Shown: piece after piece, positions 58,974 through 64,000 of the stretch
How the letters are laid out: the number at the start of each line of letters is the position of its first letter
Position numbering within the stretch: the first letter of the stretch is position 1
Program-made: the position numbers and the translations under genes
Notes under the pieces: model-generated
What the model was told of the DNA's origin: nothing
Seen by the model: the letters and a program-made list of their open reading frames with translations, nothing else
Databases searched by the model: none
DNA from: an uncultured Eubacteriales bacterium
GTDB taxonomy: Bacteria; Bacillota; Clostridia; Lachnospirales; Bianqueaceae
DNA length: 64,000 nucleotides
Direction: 5' to 3'
NCBI GenBank assembly: GCA_900315265.1
Contig: OMYN01000009.1
Location: forward strand, 1 to 64,000

Positions 58974-61358
58974 ATGAATGATATTTATATAATGCCGGAG
59001 GAGGCGCATCGGAAGCTTACGTTTGCCCGAGGTTTGTCACAGCCAGTCTATGTTTGTGCACCTATGGGATTTGGTAAAACGGAACTGGTCCATCAATATC
59101 TGAAGTCCAGGAATTATTTGGAATTTTCTGCCAAAACAGGCTGGCAGCCGGAAGAGCTGGAGGCAGCTTTAGAGCAGGCACTAAAGAAGAACCAGACAAA
59201 AACGGTTGTTGTCATCGATGATCTGCAATATGTTGGAGACGATGAAGTAAAAAAACAGGTCCTTTCCCTGGCCGCCAGGAACAATGTTTACCTGATCCTG
59301 ATCGGAAGAGGCAGTGATGTAAAATGGCTTTCCCCTCTTGTGGTCGAAAAGGGACTGATCCGGATCACAGAGCAGGATCTTGCCCTTGGTCCAAAGGAAA
59401 TCGAGGTTTTATTTTCGAAACAGGGAATCGATCTGTCTGCCCAGGATATTGAAAAAGCATATATAATGACGAACGGGGCCCCAAAAAGCCTTCAATTTCT
59501 CGGCCATCTGCTGCTCCATCAGGAAAAAATGGTCCTTACGGACGAATTGATGGAAAAGTCGGGGCAGGTATACCGGGATTATATCTATTCGGAAATTTCT
59601 ACTTTCTGGCCGAGTGAATTGATCGAATTTCTGATGCAGGTGTCGATCGTTGATCATTTTACCGTTGAAATGGCTTCGTTTATCACTGGCAACGGAATGG
59701 TTGCCAAGATCCTGTCTGCCGCTGAAAGTGTCGGGTCCTTTATTGGAGAAGACAAAGGAGTTTATACACTTCGCAGACCTATATTGCTTTTGATGCGGCA
59801 AAAGCGCGACGAAAGCTATGACATCTCGTATGTGAAGAACCTGTATTATAATGCCGGATTATATTATGAAACCAGAGGCAAGATCATTCAGGCTCTTGAA
59901 ATGTATGAAAAGAGCGGAAGCAACAGACAGATCAAAGAGCTGCTGATCCGAAATGCCCGCTGCAATCCGGCTAACGGGTATTACTATGAACTAAAACCTT
60001 ATTATGAAACATACCCGGAAGAGGAGATACGAAAAAATCCGACCCTGCTTGCCGGTATGAGCATGCTGTATTCACTGACACTGGAGCCGGATAAAAGCGA
60101 ATACTGGTACCAGCAGCTGAAACAGTTTGCCCGCAGCGCCAAAGGGGCCGATCTTCATGAGGCCGTGGTCCGTCTTGCTTATCTGGACATCTCTCTGCCC
60201 CACAGAGGCAGCAAAGGGATGGTTGAGATCTTAAAGTCCATGCCCGCACTGATCTTTAACAAGGGTATGAAGCTGCCTGAATTGTCGGTTACCAGCAATA
60301 TGCCTTCGGTGATGAACGGTGGTAAAGATTTCTGCGACTGGTCGCTGCATGATGTCGAGCTGGCCTCCACCATAGGGCGGGTCGTCGAGTTATGCCTGGG
60401 TCCTTATGCCAAAGGACTGATCGAAGAAGCGCTTGGTGAGAGTTTTTATGAAAAAGGAAAAGGCCTCTTCGATGTGCTGCCCCATTTATCAAAGGCCCAA
60501 ATGCAAGCTCAGGCAGGCGGGAAAAAGGAGATGGAATTTGCCTGTCTGGGGATCTACTGCCGTATGCAGGTCTTGTATGGGAAAGATAATGAAGCATTAG
60601 AACAACTGAATAATTTCAAAAAATCCCTTCCGGAAGATACAGCGCCCCTTTTGACCGGCAACCTGGAGGCTTTTATCACCAGGATCGCCTTGCATGACGG
60701 CGATCTTGCCACGGCTGAAAAGTGGCTGGTCGAAGCCCCTGATGAAACAGCCGCCTTCAATATTATGGCCCGCTACCTGTATCTGACCAAGGTCCGCGTT
60801 TATATTGCTTTTGAAAATTACAATGAAGCGCTGGCTCTTCTGGAAAAACTGATCTCTTATGCAGTCCAGTATGACCGTCCCTATGTAAGAATGGAATCAC
60901 TGCTTCTAAAAGCGGTGATCTGCTACCGGGCGGGGGAGGATTATTTATCACCTTTGCAGGAAAGTTTGACAATGGCTGAAAAATATTCTTTTGTCCGCAT
61001 TATCAGCGAGGAAGGAACAGCCGTGCTGCCCCTTTTAAAGGAATTCAAGAAAAAGGCAGGAGCTGAGAAACCCGATTTCCAAACATGGCTGGCAAAAGTC
61101 ATTAAAGAGACGGACCGGGTGGCAAGCCTGTACCCTTCCTATCTGCGCAGCAATATCGCTTATAAACGGGACTTTTCGGATAAAGCGCTGGCCGTTTTAT
61201 CCCTGCTGGCCAAAGGGTATTCTGTTACACAGATCGGAAATTCTTTGAATATGAAGCCGGACACGGTCAAATATTATACCAAGCAGATATATAAAAAGCT
61301 GGGTGTATCCGGAAGAAGCGATGCTGTGCTGACTGCCCGCAATATGGGCATTTTATAA
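58974..61358 (+). CDS. MalT/LuxR-type large transcriptional regulator
   Basis: A 794-residue ATP-dependent regulator of the MalT/LAL class. It has an N-terminal NTPase with Walker A VCAPMGFGKTELV (about residues 26-38) and Walker B VVVIDDLQYV, a long TPR-like helical middle (about 300-680), and a C-terminal LuxR helix-turn-helix (LLAKGYSVTQIGNSLNMKPDTVKYYTKQIYKKLGV). The ATG at 58974 follows a GGGGG site; a longer reading lies in the decayed gene. Such proteins respond to sugars or small signals. Its target may have been the decayed RiPP genes beside it. Confidence 0.87.
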   Translation: MNDIYIMPEEAHRKLTFARGLSQPVYVCAPMGFGKTELVHQYLKSRNYLEFSAKTGWQPEELEAALEQALKKNQTKTVVVIDDLQYVGDDEVKKQVLSLAARNNVYLILIGRGSDVKWLSPLVVEKGLIRITEQDLALGPKEIEVLFSKQGIDLSAQDIEKAYIMTNGAPKSLQFLGHLLLHQEKMVLTDELMEKSGQVYRDYIYSEISTFWPSELIEFLMQVSIVDHFTVEMASFITGNGMVAKILSAAESVGSFIGEDKGVYTLRRPILLLMRQKRDESYDISYVKNLYYNAGLYYETRGKIIQALEMYEKSGSNRQIKELLIRNARCNPANGYYYELKPYYETYPEEEIRKNPTLLAGMSMLYSLTLEPDKSEYWYQQLKQFARSAKGADLHEAVVRLAYLDISLPHRGSKGMVEILKSMPALIFNKGMKLPELSVTSNMPSVMNGGKDFCDWSLHDVELASTIGRVVELCLGPYAKGLIEEALGESFYEKGKGLFDVLPHLSKAQMQAQAGGKKEMEFACLGIYCRMQVLYGKDNEALEQLNNFKKSLPEDTAPLLTGNLEAFITRIALHDGDLATAEKWLVEAPDETAAFNIMARYLYLTKVRVYIAFENYNEALALLEKLISYAVQYDRPYVRMESLLLKAVICYRAGEDYLSPLQESLTMAEKYSFVRIISEEGTAVLPLLKEFKKKAGAEKPDFQTWLAKVIKETDRVASLYPSYLRSNIAYKRDFSDKALAVLSLLAKGYSVTQIGNSLNMKPDTVKYYTKQIYKKLGVSGRSDAVLTARNMGIL

Positions 61359-61595
61359 GCGGCCGGTAAATTCGTGATTGCTGGTGTAGAGGAAGACGGC
61401 TGCCCAGGAGATCAGGACCGGATAACCGGCAAAGCAGAAAGCCCATTGGGCAGAATCCAGAGCAAAGAAGCGGACGATCCCCCATATACCCAGTCCGATC
61501 GATGCATATACAAGCCCGACGGCTGCCAGCATGATCTTCGTTTTTATTGACACCGACCAGGCCTTTTTTTCAAGTACTGTCCATAACCATTTCAT
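61353..61595 (-). CDS. Small two-helix membrane protein
   Basis: An 80-residue protein with two membrane helices (about 21-43 and 50-72). AGGAAAGGAAGG lies before the ATG. Its 3' end overlaps the regulator's stop by 6 bp on the other strand. The function is unknown. Confidence 0.62.
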   Translation of the reverse strand: MKWLWTVLEKKAWSVSIKTKIMLAAVGLVYASIGLGIWGIVRFFALDSAQWAFCFAGYPVLISWAAVFLYTSNHEFTGRL

Positions 61596-61692
61596 AGGAG
61601 CACCTTCCTTTCCTGTTCACAGATACTGTAACAGGGGAATGTAAAAGCTGATATCAAATGCAAGTAAAGTATGAGTAAAGATTCTATGAATA

Positions 61693-61708
61693 TTACATAA
61701 ACTTTACA
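61693..61708 (+). promoter_or_regulatory. Possible PhoP box
   Basis: TTACA at 61693-61697 is repeated 11 bp later at 61704-61708, the period of PhoP direct repeats, and a third TTACA is at 61727-61731. It lies before a phosphate transport gene. Only two well-spaced repeats are present. The rest of 61596-61813 shows no gene. Confidence 0.35.
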
Positions 61709-61813
61709 ATTCAACGCCAATAGGTTTTACACGCGTCCGCTAAGATGTTGTCCAGAGTCGATCGACGGGTCCGGAAAGTACCCGGATACGATCTTTCATC
61801 GGAGGATGCGCGA

Positions 61814-63586
61814 ATGGATGTTTTTGGTGTGCTGTCCCTGATCGGGGGCCTGGCCCTGTTCCTGTACGGCATGAATGTCATGGGCGACGGATTGGTGAAA
61901 CTTTCCGGAAGTAAGCTGGAAAAGATCCTGGCAAAACTGACCGGCACGCGCCTGATGGCTGTACTTCTGGGAACTCTGGTCACGGGTATCATTCAATCTT
62001 CGTCTGCAACGACTGTCATGGTCGTTGGCTTTGTAAATTCCGGTATCATGAAGCTGAATCAGGCAGTCGGTGTTATTATGGGTGCTAACATCGGAACTAC
62101 CGTCACCTCGTGGATCCTTTCATTGACGGGTATCGAAAGTGAAAATGTCTTTGTTAAACTACTGAAGCCGAGTTCCTTTTCACCGATCCTGGCCATGATC
62201 GGTATCATCATGGTCATGGTAAATAAAGAAGGGACCAGGAAGAAGACGGCCGGTCAGATCCTGTTGGGCTTTGCTGTGCTGATGTTTGGCATGGATACGA
62301 TGAGTTCGGCGGTTTCTCCTCTGCGTGACGATCCTACTTTTACCGGAATGCTGACAACTTTCAGCAATCCCGTTTTAGGAATGGCCGCCGGTGCCATCCT
62401 GACAGCAATCATTCAGAGTTCTTCTGCATCCGTCGGTATCCTGCAGGCCCTGTGCCTTACCGGGGCTGTTTCTTACGGTACGGCTATTCCCATTATAATG
62501 GGCCAGAACATAGGTACCTGCGTAACGGCCTTGATTTCTTCGATCGGAACCAGTAAAAACGCAAAAAGGGCTGCTTTTATCCACCTTTATTTCAATCTGA
62601 TCGGCACTATCCTGTTTATGATCGTCTTTTATTCGATCAATCATTTTGTCCATTTCCAGATCCTGACCAGTAAGGCCAGTGCGGCCGGAGTTGCGGTCAT
62701 CCACAGCATGTTCAATATAGGATGCTGCATTGTCATGTTCCCCTTTGCCAACGGGCTGGTAAAATTATCGGAGCTGACGATCCGCGATAAGAAGCATCAA
62801 GTCGAAAAGCCTCAGGAGCCGGCGGTTTTGGCCGCTTTGGACGAACGATTCCTGGATAATCCCGGTTTTGCCGTTCAGCTTTGCAAGAACGCGGCAAATG
62901 AAATGGCAGAACTGTGCAAACAGTCCATCCTGCTGGCTTTACAGGTCGTCAGCCGCTTTGATGCATCGAAAACCGATCAGGTCATCGCATTGGAACAGAA
63001 AGTCGACCATTATCAGGATGTACTCGGTTCCTACATGGTCAAATTGGCCGGACGGGACCTCAATAAAGATGACAGTCATCTTTTAACGGAGATGCTGCAT
63101 TCCATCAGTGATTTCGAACGCATATCCGATCATGCCATCAACTTGACCGAAGCAGCCGGAAAGATGCATGACAAGGGGATGACCCTGACCGATCAGGGGC
63201 AGCGGGAGCTGGACTCGCTTAGCACAGCAGTTCGTGATGTAATCAGACTTACAACGACCGTATTTCAAACGAATGACGTAAAGAAGGCAGCGGATGTGGA
63301 GCCGCTGGAACAGGTGATCGACGGACTGGTCCACGAGATGATGCAGCGTCATATCGTCCGGCTCAGGAAGGGAATCTGCTCCATGGAAGCGGGACTGATC
63401 CTGGAAGATATCGTGAATGACTGTGAACGGGTCTCCGACCATTGTTCCAATATCGCCGTGACCGAGATCGAGGTACCTGCCGACGTACTGGATATGCATG
63501 AGTATCTGGGGACCAAAGTCAGAAATGTCGATCCTCATTTTATTGCGGAATACAATCGTCTGAAAGACATCTATATCTTACCCTGA
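61814..63586 (+). CDS. Na+/phosphate cotransporter with PhoU-like domain
   Basis: A 590-residue NptA/YjbB-family protein that moves phosphate with sodium. Residues about 1-320 contain two copies of the Na/Pi repeat (TGIIQSSSATTVMVVGFVNSG and ILTAIIQSSSASVGILQAL, with the QSSSA signature), within eight to nine helices. Residues about 370-580 form a PhoU-like helical domain. The ATG at 61814 follows GGAGG; an upstream start is not supported. The response regulator gene follows 8 bp later, so they may be one operon, consistent with phosphate control. Confidence 0.88.
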   Translation: MDVFGVLSLIGGLALFLYGMNVMGDGLVKLSGSKLEKILAKLTGTRLMAVLLGTLVTGIIQSSSATTVMVVGFVNSGIMKLNQAVGVIMGANIGTTVTSWILSLTGIESENVFVKLLKPSSFSPILAMIGIIMVMVNKEGTRKKTAGQILLGFAVLMFGMDTMSSAVSPLRDDPTFTGMLTTFSNPVLGMAAGAILTAIIQSSSASVGILQALCLTGAVSYGTAIPIIMGQNIGTCVTALISSIGTSKNAKRAAFIHLYFNLIGTILFMIVFYSINHFVHFQILTSKASAAGVAVIHSMFNIGCCIVMFPFANGLVKLSELTIRDKKHQVEKPQEPAVLAALDERFLDNPGFAVQLCKNAANEMAELCKQSILLALQVVSRFDASKTDQVIALEQKVDHYQDVLGSYMVKLAGRDLNKDDSHLLTEMLHSISDFERISDHAINLTEAAGKMHDKGMTLTDQGQRELDSLSTAVRDVIRLTTTVFQTNDVKKAADVEPLEQVIDGLVHEMMQRHIVRLRKGICSMEAGLILEDIVNDCERVSDHCSNIAVTEIEVPADVLDMHEYLGTKVRNVDPHFIAEYNRLKDIYILP

Positions 63587-63594
63587 GGTAGCTT

Positions 63595-64000
63595 ATGGCA
63601 TTGATTTATATCGTAGAAGATGACCCCAGTATTCAGGAAATCGAAATGATCGCCCTGAAAAACAGCAACTATGAGGTGGAAGCTTTTGACAGGGCTTCCA
63701 CTTTTTATGAAAAAATCGAAGAGTCCGTCCCGGACCTGGTCCTTCTGGACATCATGCTGCCGGATGAAGACGGCTATAAGATCGTCCGGAAACTGAGATC
63801 CAACCCTAAAACAAGGCGGCTGCCGGTCATGATGATCACGGCAAAAACGACAGAGATGGATATGGTCAAAGGTCTGGACGACGGGGCAGATGACTATATC
63901 CGTAAGCCTTTTTCCGTCATGGAGCTTTTATCCCGCGTCAAAGCGCTGCTTAGACGGGCCCAGGAAGAAAAACCGGACCAGATGACAGTCGGAGCAATCA
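63595..64000 (+). CDS. OmpR-type response regulator (partial, cut by window)
   Basis: The first 135 codons of a two-component regulator. The receiver domain is complete: acidic pocket VEDDPS, phospho-acceptor Asp in LVLLDIMLPDEDGY (about residue 52), Thr in MITAK and Lys in IRKPFSVMELL. The DNA-binding domain lies beyond the window. The position after a phosphate transporter suggests a PhoB/PhoP-type regulator, but the output domain is not visible. Confidence 0.87.
   Translation, partial: MALIYIVEDDPSIQEIEMIALKNSNYEVEAFDRASTFYEKIEESVPDLVLLDIMLPDEDGYKIVRKLRSNPKTRRLPVMMITAKTTEMDMVKGLDDGADDYIRKPFSVMELLSRVKALLRRAQEEKPDQMTVGAI

Overview
The window comes from a low-to-mid GC Firmicute of the class Clostridia (Lachnospiraceae/Oscillospirales-like). 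The evidence is a SCIFF ranthipeptide precursor with its radical SAM maturase, a FeoB-associated Cys-rich peptide, a CdaA-CdaR diadenylate cyclase pair, RqcH, WalJ and a YdjI/YdjG-type membrane-stress pair. Promoters are consensus sigma-A (TTGACA-17-TATAAT) and most genes have strong AGGAGG ribosome sites.

Core region (1-37.85 kb). A tRNA-Val is followed by a small Cys-rich membrane protein, a GH2 beta-galactosidase, an ATP-grasp protein, the SCIFF locus, tRNA-Thr and a D-2-hydroxyacid dehydrogenase. A minus-strand block follows: beta-CASP RNase-like hydrolase, heterodimeric ABC exporter and an Rrf2 regulator. The Rrf2 gene is divergent from cysK, and both promoters carry the same 27-bp palindrome, so a CymR/IscR-like cysteine circuit is readable directly from the DNA. 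At 14.6-19.8 kb lie cdaA, cdaR and an MltG-like lipoprotein, then a membrane-anchored MutS-like ATPase, a nuclease-helicase, walJ, an oxidoreductase, rqcH, and a YdjI-YdjG-YdjH trio in which the last member has lost its TPM domain. An AT-rich glycosyltransferase flanked by terminators looks acquired. A PLP decarboxylase, a free-Met-sulfoxide reductase, a MATE pump and rlmD complete the region.

Integrated element (about 37.85-57.0 kb). rlmD carries a foreign C-terminal tail of about 95 residues, marking the left end of a roughly 19-kb integrative mobilizable element. A large serine recombinase marks the right end. The element encodes a CHC2 zinc-finger protein, a P4-type primase/helicase, a MobV relaxase with a recognisable pMV158-type oriT, a sigma-like protein, and cargo. 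The cargo is three ABC export systems controlled by MerR, TetR and LytTR regulators, a TipAS-type MerR drug sensor, and a MarR-flavodoxin operon. No type IV secretion genes are seen, so transfer would need a helper. A 12-bp motif (ACGYTGCGTAAT) occurs at both MerR promoters and as an inverted pair around the recombinase promoter, suggesting that drug sensing and excision are linked.

Right flank (57.0-64.0 kb). A decayed RiPP-type locus (nucleotidyltransferase, PqqD-like protein, frameshifted radical SAM fragment) is followed by a MalT/LuxR regulator, a small membrane protein, an Na/Pi cotransporter with a PhoU-like domain, and an OmpR-type response regulator cut by the window end.
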